Of a DNA stretch of 64,000 bases, positions 41,789-50,828 are shown in pieces. The notes below the pieces were generated by a model. The model ran no database searches and was not told the DNA's origin. It was given only the letters and a program-made list of their open reading frames with translations. Position 1 is the first letter of the stretch. Each line of letters starts with the position of its first letter. The position numbers and the translations under genes were made by a program. Source of the stretch: Deltaproteobacteria bacterium (GTDB lineage Bacteria; Myxococcota_A; Polyangia; JAAYKL01). The stretch is from contig JAQTNF010000005.1 in NCBI GenBank assembly GCA_028713995.1, positions 1 through 64,000 of the forward strand. The letters are read 5' to 3'.

Positions 41789-42871
41789 ATGCCCGACCGC
41801 GCGAGCTTCGCCGAGCGCATCGCGGGCAGGATCGTGGTGGCCGGGTTCGACGGCACGGAGCTGCCGCATGATCTGGCGCAGGACGCGCGGCGCGGCGCCC
41901 TCGGCGGCCTCGTCCTGTTCAAGCGCAACGTGGAGTCGCACGCCCAGGTGGCCGCGCTTCTCGCCGAGCTTGCGGGCCTCGCACCCGAGGACGCCCCCTC
42001 GATTGCCGCGGTCGATCAGGAGGGCGGGCGGGTGGTGCGCCTGCGAGAGCCGCTCACGGTCCTGCCGCCCATGCGCGCGCTCGGCCGGGCCGACGACGCA
42101 GGGCTCACGCGCGACGCAGGGCTCCTCGTGGGACGCGAGCTTTGCGCCCTGGGCTTCACCCTCGATTTCGCGCCGGTCCTCGACCTCGACACGAACCCGA
42201 AATCGCCGGTCATCGGTGATCGCTCGTTCGGCGCGGACCCGCGGCTCGTCGCGCGGCACGGGCTCGCGTTCGCGTCGGGCCTGCGCGAGGGCGGAGTGTG
42301 GCCGTGCGCCAAGCACTTCCCCGGGCATGGGGACGCAACCGTGGACAGCCACGAGGCCCTGCCGCGCGTGACGCACGAGGCGGACCGGTTGCGTTCGCTG
42401 GAGATGGCGCCGTTCGCCGCGTGGGCCGCGGCGCGATCGGGGCCGATCATGACCGCGCACATCGTGTGCCCGGCGCTCGATCCCGCGCTGCCTGCCACCA
42501 TGAGCGCGGCGATTGTCACGGGCGAGCTGCGCGAACGGCTCGGCTTCGACGGGCCCGTCCTGTCGGACGATCTCGAGATGGGTGCCATCGCCGAGATGGG
42601 CGGACCGGCGGCAGCGGCCGTGAGCGCGGTTCGCGCGGGCGTGGACGGCCTGCTCGTGTGCCGCAGCCTTGCGCTGCGCTCCGAGGTGATCGCGACCCTG
42701 GCCCGCGAGGCCACGGATGACCCCGTCTTCTCGGACCTCCTCGAGCGTGCCGCCGCGCGCCTTTCTCCCCTTGGCCGCCCGTGCGGCCCGGTGCGACCAT
42801 TGTCCTGGATCGGCTCGGACGAGCACATCTGCTTGAAGGAATCGATACTCTCCCGGCTGGGGAGGAGCTGA
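41789..42871 (+). CDS. nagZ: Beta-N-acetylhexosaminidase NagZ (GH3)
   Basis: The 360-residue GH3 enzyme has DQEGGRVVRL, the loop CAKHFPGHGDATVDSH with the Asp-His catalytic pair, and VLSDDLEMGAI with the nucleophile Asp. NagZ removes N-acetylglucosamine from muropeptides in the cytoplasm during peptidoglycan recycling. Its placement at the end of the ACP operon (2-nt gap) looks like co-transcription without a clear pathway link. No signal peptide is present, consistent with cytoplasmic recycling. Confidence 0.94.
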   Translation: MPDRASFAERIAGRIVVAGFDGTELPHDLAQDARRGALGGLVLFKRNVESHAQVAALLAELAGLAPEDAPSIAAVDQEGGRVVRLREPLTVLPPMRALGRADDAGLTRDAGLLVGRELCALGFTLDFAPVLDLDTNPKSPVIGDRSFGADPRLVARHGLAFASGLREGGVWPCAKHFPGHGDATVDSHEALPRVTHEADRLRSLEMAPFAAWAAARSGPIMTAHIVCPALDPALPATMSAAIVTGELRERLGFDGPVLSDDLEMGAIAEMGGPAAAAVSAVRAGVDGLLVCRSLALRSEVIATLAREATDDPVFSDLLERAAARLSPLGRPCGPVRPLSWIGSDEHICLKESILSRLGRS

Positions 42872-42877
42872 GGCGGC

Positions 42878-43387
42878 TCAGCCGGCTTCGAGGTCGAACT
42901 CGGGCATGTCGAACCAGTAGCCGAACCCGGCCACGGCGTCCTTCTCGGCGCCGACAAGCGCCAGGTGGCCTTCCTCGATCTCGACGAACGGCCTGAAGAA
43001 CGCCTGCCCCTCGGCGTCGAGCTCGGCCACCATGCGCCTGTAGAACGCGCTCGTCTCCTGCTCCATTTCGAACGCGCGTGCCAGCATCTCGACCTCGGCC
43101 GCGCCGGCCGCCGGGGCCACGCCCTTCTTGAGCTCGCGCACCTTGGCCGCGATTGCGACCTTCTTGGGGAGCGCGGTCCTCACCTCGCCCGGCACGACCT
43201 TGCCCGTGCGCGCAAAATCGGCCAGCTTGCCCTCCAGGTAGCGCACGTGGTTCTGCTCCTCGCTCGCGAGCAGCGCGAACACGCGCCTGCCGACCGGATC
43301 CGTGGCGCGCTTCACCGCTTCTGCGTAAACCCCGCGCACCTCGACCTCGAACGCGATCGCCGTCTTCAACGCTTTTATGATGCTCAC
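42878..43387 (-). CDS. Ferritin-like/rubrerythrin-type di-iron protein
   Basis: The 169-residue product is a four-helix bundle with two ExxH half-sites: AIAFEVEVRGVY with LLASEEQNHVRYLE, and FEMEQETSAFY with FVEIEEGHLALV. These give the carboxylate/His di-iron site of the rubrerythrin family. No C-terminal rubredoxin Cys4 site is present, so it is the short form. A role in peroxide or oxygen defence is likely. The start is GTG 43387, overlapping the HAD phosphatase stop by 4 nt, with Shine-Dalgarno aaggagg. Confidence 0.9.
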   Translation of the reverse strand: MSIIKALKTAIAFEVEVRGVYAEAVKRATDPVGRRVFALLASEEQNHVRYLEGKLADFARTGKVVPGEVRTALPKKVAIAAKVRELKKGVAPAAGAAEVEMLARAFEMEQETSAFYRRMVAELDAEGQAFFRPFVEIEEGHLALVGAEKDAVAGFGYWFDMPEFDLEAG

Positions 43388-44094
43388 GTGACTTGCCTCC
43401 TTGCAGTCCGTAGTATGGCCTCGATGAGGGCCGCGTCTACCGTGCGTACGACCGCGTCCGCACCGCAGGCCTCGAGCTCGCGCCTGCCGTACTTCCCGGT
43501 GGTGACGGCCACGCACCGGCCGCCGATCGCGTGCGCGGATGCCACGTCGTGAGGCGTGTCGCCCACCACCACGACCGGCAGCGTCCGGGACGGATCGCAG
43601 CGTCTCGCACCGACCTCGAGCACCTCGTCTCGTGTGTCCCCGTCTTCGCCGAAGCCGCCACGCTCGAGCGGGGCGAGGTCCGCGAGGCCCGCGCTCTCGA
43701 GCTTGATCGCGGCGCCGCGCCGCACGTTGCCCGTGCCGTAGCCCAGGGTCGCGCCGCAGGCCGCGAGCGCCGCGAACACCTCGCGCGGCGAGCCGATGGG
43801 CCTGTACGGACGCTCGGTCACGCCCTGCGCGAGAAACGCCACGTAGTGCCCGAGGAGCTGGTCGATGCGCGCGCGTCCGGGGTCGGGCTCGCCCGCCGCG
43901 AGGAGCAGCCCGCGCGAGATCTGGCGATCCGTGCGGCCGTGAAACTCCACGCGCGCCGCCACATCGCGCTGCCCGGACATGGTCTCGATGGCGCGGCACA
44001 TGGCCTCGTAGCCCGCGGTACGCGCGCGCGGCGGCCCCTGCACCAGCGTGCCGTCAAGATCGAACAGAACGAGGCACCGCGCGTCCTCTCCCAT
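43384..44094 (-). CDS. HAD-superfamily phosphatase (phosphoglycolate phosphatase-like)
   Basis: The 236-residue product has HAD motif I LFDLDGTLV, a helical cap (QRDVAARVEFHGRTDRQ), motif II GYGTGN, a Lys region and motif III VVVGDTPHDV. This is a subfamily I hydrolase close to Gph/PGP-like proteins; the substrate is not certain. It overlaps the ferritin-like gene (GTGA), which it precedes on the minus strand. The two-gene operon diverges from the GT39-type gene. Confidence 0.9.
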   Translation of the reverse strand: MGEDARCLVLFDLDGTLVQGPPRARTAGYEAMCRAIETMSGQRDVAARVEFHGRTDRQISRGLLLAAGEPDPGRARIDQLLGHYVAFLAQGVTERPYRPIGSPREVFAALAACGATLGYGTGNVRRGAAIKLESAGLADLAPLERGGFGEDGDTRDEVLEVGARRCDPSRTLPVVVVGDTPHDVASAHAIGGRCVAVTTGKYGRRELEACGADAVVRTVDAALIEAILRTARRQVT

Positions 44095-44173
44095 GGGCCC
44101 TCTCCCTCGATGCCTCCCCTTTCTCTTGTACAATGGACGCACCGCGAGCGCACGCCGCGTGTTGCACGCCGCG

Positions 44174-44202
44174 TTGACACCCGGGCCCCCACCCGGTAGG
44201 CT
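44174..44202 (+). promoter_or_regulatory. Promoter of the GT39-type gene (very short leader)
   Basis: Perfect TTGACA (44174-44179), 17-nt spacer, TAGGCT (44197-44202), 10 nt before ATG 44213, giving a leader of about 4 nt. Confidence 0.58.
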
Positions 44203-44212
44203 GCCGGCGCTC

Positions 44213-46783
44213 ATGTCACAAGGAGCTTTTCGCGTGAAATCGCATCGCCTCAGGGGCGCTTTGTTGAGTGTTTTCGGCGCCGTATTGCTCGGCGCGCTCA
44301 TGTGGTTTCCCAGGTTCGCGAGCTTCGGCATCGCGCTGGGCACCGTCCTCCTGGCGGTCGTCCTCCTGGGGCTGCTCGACTTCGCAGGAGCCCTGCGTCT
44401 CGAGCCCGCGCCCCCGGCGCCGCCACGTCCGGCCCCTGTGGATCTCAAGGACGCGCCCCGCTGGCTCAAGCTGCTGGTCGGGTTCGACGTGCGCATCCTG
44501 TATCTGGGGTTGGCCCTCGTGGTGGCCGGAATCTGCCGTATCTCCGTGATCGGCACCATGGCGGCCAAGGTCCCGTGGACCGGGCCGCTGCTCGTGGTCC
44601 TGGGTCTCGCCGCGGTGGCGGTGGCGCGCCGGCGCAGGCGGCCGTTCGACGGGGAGCTGCACCAGGGTTTCCTCGTGCTGGCCGTGTCCACGGCCATGGT
44701 CATGGCCACCCTGGGCAGCCAGGGCCTGTGGGACTGCTGGGAGACCCACTACGGCGAGGTGGCGAGGCGCCAGCTGGAACAGGACGACTGGATCAGCCTG
44801 TGGTGGGAGGCCGAGTGGTTCTACTCGAAGCCCATCCTCATCTTCTGGATGATGAATTTGGGCATGGCGCTCTTCGGGGTCCGGGTGGGGCCCGATCAGA
44901 TCCCGGGCTACGTGGAATGGGGCGTGCGGTTCTTTGTCGCGGCGCTGTCCATTGCCGCGGTCTACGGGGTCTACGAGCTGCTCGCGAGGCGCGTCTCCAG
45001 GAGGTCCGGCCTGTTCGCGGCCATCGCGCTCACGACCATGCCGCTGTGGGGATTCATGACGCGCCAGGCCATCACCGACCTGCCGTTCGTGGGGTTCATG
45101 ACACTGGCCGTGGTCTTCTTCCTGCTGGGCGTCACGGCCGATCCCGAGGCCCGCGTCGAACCGTGGCGCGTTCCCGTGGGTCGCGGCAGGACCCTGCCCC
45201 TGTCGGCGTTCCACGCGGTCGTCGCCGGGTACGTGGCCGTGGGCTTCCCTCAGTTCCTGTACTACGCCACGAGGAGCAGCGTGTTCCGCTCGGGCACCCT
45301 GGCGCGCGACGATCTCCGGAACGTCGCGTCCCAGGGACACTTCTTCCATCTCTCGCTCTCCAACCTGGACGCGAGGCTCGGCGGCGCGATCTCGTCCGTC
45401 CTCGGCCTGCGCCTCGGCGGCCCCATCGACCTCTCCCTCGACTGGTTCGTGCTGGGGATGCTGTTCCTCGTGCCGTTCCTGCTGCTCCTGTTCACGCTCC
45501 GCAACGAGCGGCGCGTCTCAAGGCTGTGCTTCCACGGCATGTACATCACGCTGTCGCTCTCGATCATGGCCAAGGGGCTCGCGGGCCTGGCGCTCCCCAT
45601 CCTGGGGCTCTTCGGCTACTGGCTCGTGATCGCGCCGTGGGATTCCCTCGGGAAGCCGATCGCGTTCGTCCGCTGGCATCTTGAGCGCGCAAAAAGGCTC
45701 GACATGCTGCGCGGCTCGATCCTGTTCCTGCTCATGTCCATGTCCTGGTACGTGGCCATGACCGTCCGGCACGGGATGGCCTTCATCAACCGGTTCTTCA
45801 TCCACGACCACCTGAAGCGCCTGACCGCGGGTGTGCACGGCGACACCGGGACGTTCGGCTACTTCGCGGAGCAGTTCGGCTACGCGGCCTTCCCCTGGGT
45901 GGCCCTCGTCCCGTTCGCCCTCCTGGCCTGGCCCCGCTTCGGCGCTGTTCCCAAGGACGCTCCGCCGGCGGAGCGCGCGCGCGCGACGATCCGCCTCTTC
46001 ACAGCGGCGTGGGGACTGCTCTCCTTCGCGCTCCTGTGCATGATGGTCACCAAGTTCCACCACTACATCTTCCCGGTGCTGCCGGCGGCCGCCATCCTCA
46101 TCGGTCTGCTCGTCGACGACGTGTGGGAGGACCGCCTGAAGCGCGTGTGGCCGCTCGTGCTTGCCGGTGTGGCCTTGCTCGCGGCCGTGGCCGTCGACTT
46201 CGCCGCAGATCCCCAGGGCAAGGGCAACGGCCTGCGCGGGGACGCCCGGCTCGTGATGCTGTTCATCTACAAGTACTCGAGGCCGTATCCCGAAGGACCG
46301 GCCTTCGACTTCCACGCGCCGCTCATGGCCTTTAGCGCGATCTTCCTCGCAGTCCTTCCCCTGTGGCTCGTGGCGAGATGGCGCAAGGCGGCCATCGTGC
46401 TCACCATGCTCGCGGCGCTCGCCTTCAGCCACTTCGTCACGCAGCATTACATGGTGCAGCTCGCTCCCCACTGGACCCAGAAGCACCTCATCGACGAGTA
46501 CTACGCGAGACGCACGTCGCCCGCCGAGCGGCTTGTCGCGTTCCAGATGAACTGGAAGGGCGAGAACTTCTACACCGGCAACCGGGCCGTCATCTACGTG
46601 TCCACCAAGGACAACAAGTTCGAGGACTGGCTCGCCAAGCACCGAGGCGAGCGCCACTTCTTCATCACCGAGCACTCGCGCTTCGCCAACATGTCGCGGC
46701 GCGCCGCGGCGGCGAGCGGCCCCTTGAAGCCCTTCAAGGACACGTGCAACAAGTACATGGCGGGGTGGGCCGACAAGCTCTAG
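44213..46783 (+). CDS. GT39/ArnT-type membrane glycosyltransferase
   Basis: The 856-residue product has at least ten membrane helices and the GT-C motif WDCWETHYGEVARRQ (acidic residue in the first large loop), then helices such as LLLLFTLRNERR and a basic loop KRLDMLRGSILFLLM. GT-C enzymes of this family move sugars from polyprenyl-phosphate donors onto lipid A or proteins on the periplasmic side. The DPM1-like enzyme at 31.1 kb could make such a donor. About 200 extra residues at the C-terminus follow the last helices. The ATG has only a weak Shine-Dalgarno. Confidence 0.85.
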   Translation: MSQGAFRVKSHRLRGALLSVFGAVLLGALMWFPRFASFGIALGTVLLAVVLLGLLDFAGALRLEPAPPAPPRPAPVDLKDAPRWLKLLVGFDVRILYLGLALVVAGICRISVIGTMAAKVPWTGPLLVVLGLAAVAVARRRRRPFDGELHQGFLVLAVSTAMVMATLGSQGLWDCWETHYGEVARRQLEQDDWISLWWEAEWFYSKPILIFWMMNLGMALFGVRVGPDQIPGYVEWGVRFFVAALSIAAVYGVYELLARRVSRRSGLFAAIALTTMPLWGFMTRQAITDLPFVGFMTLAVVFFLLGVTADPEARVEPWRVPVGRGRTLPLSAFHAVVAGYVAVGFPQFLYYATRSSVFRSGTLARDDLRNVASQGHFFHLSLSNLDARLGGAISSVLGLRLGGPIDLSLDWFVLGMLFLVPFLLLLFTLRNERRVSRLCFHGMYITLSLSIMAKGLAGLALPILGLFGYWLVIAPWDSLGKPIAFVRWHLERAKRLDMLRGSILFLLMSMSWYVAMTVRHGMAFINRFFIHDHLKRLTAGVHGDTGTFGYFAEQFGYAAFPWVALVPFALLAWPRFGAVPKDAPPAERARATIRLFTAAWGLLSFALLCMMVTKFHHYIFPVLPAAAILIGLLVDDVWEDRLKRVWPLVLAGVALLAAVAVDFAADPQGKGNGLRGDARLVMLFIYKYSRPYPEGPAFDFHAPLMAFSAIFLAVLPLWLVARWRKAAIVLTMLAALAFSHFVTQHYMVQLAPHWTQKHLIDEYYARRTSPAERLVAFQMNWKGENFYTGNRAVIYVSTKDNKFEDWLAKHRGERHFFITEHSRFANMSRRAAAASGPLKPFKDTCNKYMAGWADKL

Positions 46784-46831
46784 CGATGCGGCCATCGCGT
46801 CGTTGGAGACAGGCCGCCCGCGGCTCCCGCG

Positions 46832-48154
46832 CTAGAGATCGAACGGGTACTTGATGGTGAGCGACTCGTCGGTGAAGCGCGGGAACTTGGCGAGCTTGGC
46901 CGCGCGGGCGGCACACACGCCGGCGGGTGTGCCGACATGTTCGGGATCCACCACCTCCGCTGCGGTCACGCGTCCCGTGGCGCCCTGGACCGTGACCTTC
47001 ACCACGATACGCCCCTGCTGACCCGGAGCGCACGCCTTCACCTGCGACGAGATCCCACCCATTGCGGTCTGCACGTTCTCGCGCGAGGGCTTGGCCGGTG
47101 AGCTCGACGGCTCGTCGCCCGCGGGCATCGGCATGGGCGCCTCTTTCGTGCCCTGCGCGCTCTCGGGCGCACGCTTCGTGAGCGCGTTGTCGATGAGATC
47201 GTCGATCTCGGCGGACGACTTGCCGGTTCCCACGGCCGGGCCGGACACTGCCCTCGGCGGCGGTGCCTCGGCGACGGGCTCCAGACCGGCGTACGGGTTG
47301 TCGTCCGCGGCGGTTCCTCCCGCGCGCACGCCCGTCCCGATTTCTCTCTCGCCCTCCCTGCGTTCCGGGCGCTCCCGGCCGTCCGCGGCGGCTTGCGTCG
47401 AGGCCGCGGCGGGTTCCCGGGCGCGTCGCGACAGATCCACCTTGAGGAGCTTGTTCGAGAGCGCGGCCGCGTCGTTCTTTTCGTGCTCGAGGAGCTGGGC
47501 CAGGTCATCGGCGCGCTTCACGTCAATGGGATCGCCGGTCCCAAAGAGCCGTTCGATGCGGATTTTGAGGAACTCCGCCTGCCGTTTCGAGGCGAGGCGC
47601 ATGCCTTCGATCATCTGGTTGCGCAGCCTGAGCTCCGAGGTGAGCAGGGCGATGGAGTTGTCTGAAGCCTCCTTGTCGCCGCGCAGCCGCACGATCTGGA
47701 TGGCGCCGAGGGCGATGACCACGAGGCCGGTGAGCGCGACGGCAGCGATGCCCAGCTTGAGACCGAGCGTGGCGCCGCCGGGCGCAGGCATGATCGAGGC
47801 GCGCGTCGGGAGGGGGCGGGCACCTTGTAGGTCCGCCTTGACGTCGACGAGGCTCGCGTAGATCGGCGGGGGGGTGGACGAGAACCGCTTGCGGGCGTCC
47901 ATGTCGGGCTCGGGCGTGTCCAGATCCGGGCGCTCCTTGGGCGCCGGGTCCACTCCGCCACGCTCGATCCAGGCCTGCTCCTGACCCACCCATGGGGCCT
48001 CGGGCGAGGCGAATGTCCCAAGTTCATCGAGGTCGCCACTCTCTTTGTCAGGCCGGGCAGGCGCTTCTTCCTTCTTGGGCTCCGCAGGATCGCTGGCGAG
48101 CAGCTCGAAAGGATCCGGCAGCTCGAACTTCAGAGGATCTTGTTCGTCTGTCAT
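46832..48154 (-). CDS. TonB-like inner-membrane protein with AgmX/PglI-type C-terminal domain
   Basis: The 440-residue product has a cytoplasmic N-terminus (residues 1-130, acidic and Pro-rich), one membrane helix (about 131-156), a coiled-coil stretch with RNQMIEGMRLASKRQAEF, a disordered linker, and a C-terminal domain (about 350-440) with GRIVVKVTVQGATGRVTAAEV, VGTPAGVCAARAAKLAKFPRF and TIKYPF. The last part matches the TonB-like domain seen in myxobacterial gliding proteins AgmX/PglI. It should span the periplasm and contact the outer membrane or peptidoglycan. Shine-Dalgarno ggagga precedes ATG 48154. Confidence 0.83.
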   Translation of the reverse strand: MTDEQDPLKFELPDPFELLASDPAEPKKEEAPARPDKESGDLDELGTFASPEAPWVGQEQAWIERGGVDPAPKERPDLDTPEPDMDARKRFSSTPPPIYASLVDVKADLQGARPLPTRASIMPAPGGATLGLKLGIAAVALTGLVVIALGAIQIVRLRGDKEASDNSIALLTSELRLRNQMIEGMRLASKRQAEFLKIRIERLFGTGDPIDVKRADDLAQLLEHEKNDAAALSNKLLKVDLSRRAREPAAASTQAAADGRERPERREGEREIGTGVRAGGTAADDNPYAGLEPVAEAPPPRAVSGPAVGTGKSSAEIDDLIDNALTKRAPESAQGTKEAPMPMPAGDEPSSSPAKPSRENVQTAMGGISSQVKACAPGQQGRIVVKVTVQGATGRVTAAEVVDPEHVGTPAGVCAARAAKLAKFPRFTDESLTIKYPFDL

Positions 48155-48225
48155 CTGATTCCTCCGCCCCGAGTGGTGCGCCCCCCTTCCCGGTAAATCT
48201 GGACGCGCTCTCGCCCCAAGCAAGG

Positions 48226-48255
48226 ACTATATGGCGAAGACGATGTAGATATCCA
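48226..48255 (-). promoter_or_regulatory. Promoter of the AgmX-like gene
   Basis: Minus strand: TGGATA (48250-48255), 18-nt spacer, TATAGT (48226-48231). The leader is about 65 nt. Confidence 0.45.
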
Positions 48256-48555
48256 GCATTTGTCTAAACATTGACCCTCCCTGAAAACAACTGATCCGGT
48301 CTTCGTCCACGATGTCAGCGCCCATCCACCCACGTTCCATGTAGCTTTCAATGTCTCTGGCACCGCGAAAGGCAGGACAAAAGGGATTGTTTATTTGGCT
48401 GTAAAACAGAGGGGGAATGGTCTTTTTTATACGGTAATCATATTTTACAAGACTTAAATCTCAATAATAAGTTGAAAAATCTGAGATACCGGTGCACCGT
48501 GCACTGTGGTCCTGAACCGATGTCCAGGCACGAAACGAACCGAGAGGAGGTCCCC
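48256..48555. other. Intergenic, AT-rich region upstream of glutamine synthetase
   Basis: About 300 nt without a gene between divergent genes. The part from 48370 to 48490 is AT-rich (poly-T at 48423-48428, TTATACGG). The repeated GTGCAC words at 48490-48502 form overlapping palindromes. It probably holds the glnN promoter and regulator sites, but no clear -35/-10 or sigma-54 element could be fixed. Confidence 0.4.
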
Positions 48556-50694
48556 ATGACCGACGAGTCCAGACCGGTATCCGCGAGCTTTGGCGAGAAC
48601 ACGTTCAGTTTCCATGTCATGCGGGAGCGCCTGCCAAAGGAGTTCTTCGAGAAGCTCATGTTCTCCATCCGCAACCACCGTCCGATCAGCCCGGACACGG
48701 CCGACGTGATCGCGCACGCCATGAAGGAGTGGGCGCTCACGCGCGGCGCGACCCACTACACGCACTGGTTCCAGCCGCTCACCGGTCTCACCGCCGAGAA
48801 GCACGACTCGTTCCTGGCGTTCGACGACACGGGCCGCCCCATCGAGCGCTTCTCCGGGCGCCAGCTCATCATGAGCGAGCCGGACGCTTCGAGCTTTCCG
48901 CACGGGGGCCTGCGCTCCACGTTCGAGGCGCGCGGCTACGCAGCCTGGGATCCGTCGTCGCCCGCGTTCCTCATGAAGCGGGCGGGCAGCGCCACCCTGT
49001 GCCTGCCGTCCATCTTCGTCTCGTACAAGGGCGAGGTGCTCGACAAGAAGACGCCCCTCATCCGCTCCGTGGCCGCGGTGAGCAAATCATCCGTGCGCAT
49101 GTTGCGACTGCTCGGCAACAAGCGCGTCACTTTCGTGACACCCAACGTGGGCGCCGAGCAGGAGTACTTCCTCATCGACGCGGCCCTGTTCGAGCGTCGC
49201 CCGGACCTGTGCGAGGTGGGGCACACGCTGTTCGGCGCGAGGCCTGCGCGAGGCCAGCAGCTCGACGACCACTACTTTAGGGCCATCAACGACCGGGTGC
49301 TCGAGCTCATGGAGCGCGTGGAGCAGGAGCTCATCCGTCTCGGCGTACCGGCCAAGACGCGCCACAACGAGGTGGCGCCCGGGCAGTTCGAGCTGGCCTG
49401 CCTGCACCAGCCCGCCAACATCGCGGCCGACCAGAACCAGCTCGTCATGGAGGTTCTCCGAAGGCTCGCGCCCATGCACGGCATGCAGGCGCTGCTCCAC
49501 GAGAAGCCCTTCGCCGGCATCAACGGCTCGGGAAAGCACAACAACTGGTCGCTCATCGACTCCGAGGGACAAAACCTTTACGAGCCGGGCTCGAGCTTCT
49601 CGTCCCACGTGCGTTTCCTCATCTTCCTCATGGCGGTGGTGCTGGGCGCGCATCGCCACGGACGCCTGCTGCGCAGCATCGTGGCGAGCCCGGGCAACGA
49701 CCTGCGCCTGGGCGGCAACGAGGCGCCTCCCTCGATCATCTCGGTCTACCTGGGCGATCACCTGACGAGCCTGCTCGAGGGGCTGGCCGACAAGCGTCCC
49801 GAGGCCCGCGCGAGCCTCGAGGACATCGACCTGTGCACGGGCGGCGTGGCGCGCATCCCGCGCGACACCACGGACCGCAACCGCACGTCGCCCTTCGCCT
49901 TCACCGGCAACAAGTTCGAGTTCCGCGCCGTGGGCGCCTCGGCCGCGATCTCCCTGCCCAACGCGGTCATCAACACAATGGTGGCCGAGAGCCTGGATCT
50001 CATGGCCGACCGGATCGAGGCGCGCACGGAGAAGGGCGAGGAGCGCCTTGCGGCGGCGGTGGAGGTGCTGCGCGAGGTCATCGCCGAGTCGCGCCCCGTG
50101 CGCTTCGACGGCGACAACTACTCCGAGGAGTGGCTCAAAGAGGCGCGGCGGCTGCGGCTCGGAATGGCGAACACCACGCCCGAGGCCCTCGAGGCCCTGT
50201 GTGAGGAGTCCTCGCTCGCCCTGTTCGAGCGCTACGGCGTCCTGACCCGCGAGGAGATGGCGGCCCGACGCCGGATCAAGCTCGATTTCTATGTCAAGAC
50301 GGTGGCGGTCGAGCTCAAGGTGGCGCGCCGCATGCTCTCGGTCCACGTGTTGCCGGCGGCCCTCCGTTGCCAGGAGCGCCTGGCGCGCGCGATCAACGAG
50401 ACCGCGCAAGCCCTGCCCGGGCCGGGTCCGGGCCTCGAGGCCGAGCGCAAGCGCCTCGCGTGCCTGACCGCTCTCATCGGGGAGCTCCTCGCCGGCATCG
50501 CGGTGCTCGAAGCGGACGAAGGCGCGCTCGCCTCGAACGGCGACCTCGCGGACCATGGGCGGCGTTGCGCCGGGGAGGTGCGGCCCCACGTCGCGGCCGC
50601 GCGCGCCGTGTCCGACGCCATCGAGGAGCTCGTCGACGCGCGCGACTGGACCCTGCCCAAGTACGACGAGATGCTCGCCATCTCCAGGGCGTAG
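48556..50694 (+). CDS. glnN: Glutamine synthetase, type III
   Basis: The 712-residue product has the length of GSIII (about 700-730). It shows TPNVGAEQEYFLID, the metal/glutamate segment TRHNEVAPGQFELAC, NGSGKHNNWSL, and ASPGNDLRLGGNEAPPSIISVYLG. GSIII joins ammonia to glutamate using ATP and forms a double-hexamer. ATG 48556 follows gagaggaggt; the upstream in-frame codon at 48472 is not gene-like. No amtB, glnB or other GS gene is nearby. Confidence 0.95.
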   Translation: MTDESRPVSASFGENTFSFHVMRERLPKEFFEKLMFSIRNHRPISPDTADVIAHAMKEWALTRGATHYTHWFQPLTGLTAEKHDSFLAFDDTGRPIERFSGRQLIMSEPDASSFPHGGLRSTFEARGYAAWDPSSPAFLMKRAGSATLCLPSIFVSYKGEVLDKKTPLIRSVAAVSKSSVRMLRLLGNKRVTFVTPNVGAEQEYFLIDAALFERRPDLCEVGHTLFGARPARGQQLDDHYFRAINDRVLELMERVEQELIRLGVPAKTRHNEVAPGQFELACLHQPANIAADQNQLVMEVLRRLAPMHGMQALLHEKPFAGINGSGKHNNWSLIDSEGQNLYEPGSSFSSHVRFLIFLMAVVLGAHRHGRLLRSIVASPGNDLRLGGNEAPPSIISVYLGDHLTSLLEGLADKRPEARASLEDIDLCTGGVARIPRDTTDRNRTSPFAFTGNKFEFRAVGASAAISLPNAVINTMVAESLDLMADRIEARTEKGEERLAAAVEVLREVIAESRPVRFDGDNYSEEWLKEARRLRLGMANTTPEALEALCEESSLALFERYGVLTREEMAARRRIKLDFYVKTVAVELKVARRMLSVHVLPAALRCQERLARAINETAQALPGPGPGLEAERKRLACLTALIGELLAGIAVLEADEGALASNGDLADHGRRCAGEVRPHVAAARAVSDAIEELVDARDWTLPKYDEMLAISRA

Positions 50695-50773
50695 GGGAGG
50701 GATGGCAAACCGCTCGAAAATGCTTAATCGCTAGCGCCTGGCACCTCATCTCCTCCATCTACGCAGCCCGCGT

Positions 50774-50802
50774 TTGCACGGGGAAAACCGTTCTCCTATA
50801 CT
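50774..50802 (+). promoter_or_regulatory. Promoter of the Gly-rich lipoprotein gene
   Basis: TTGCAC (50774-50779), 17-nt spacer, TATACT (50797-50802), 26 nt before ATG 50829, with Shine-Dalgarno aaggagggg. Confidence 0.7.
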
Positions 50803-50828
50803 CGAAAAATCCCACGAAGGAGGGGTCC

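Noticed and set aside
48370-48490. Sigma-54 promoter for glnN
   Set aside because: A TGGCAC word at 48357 lacks the matching TTGCA at the right spacing, so no -24/-12 element is supported.
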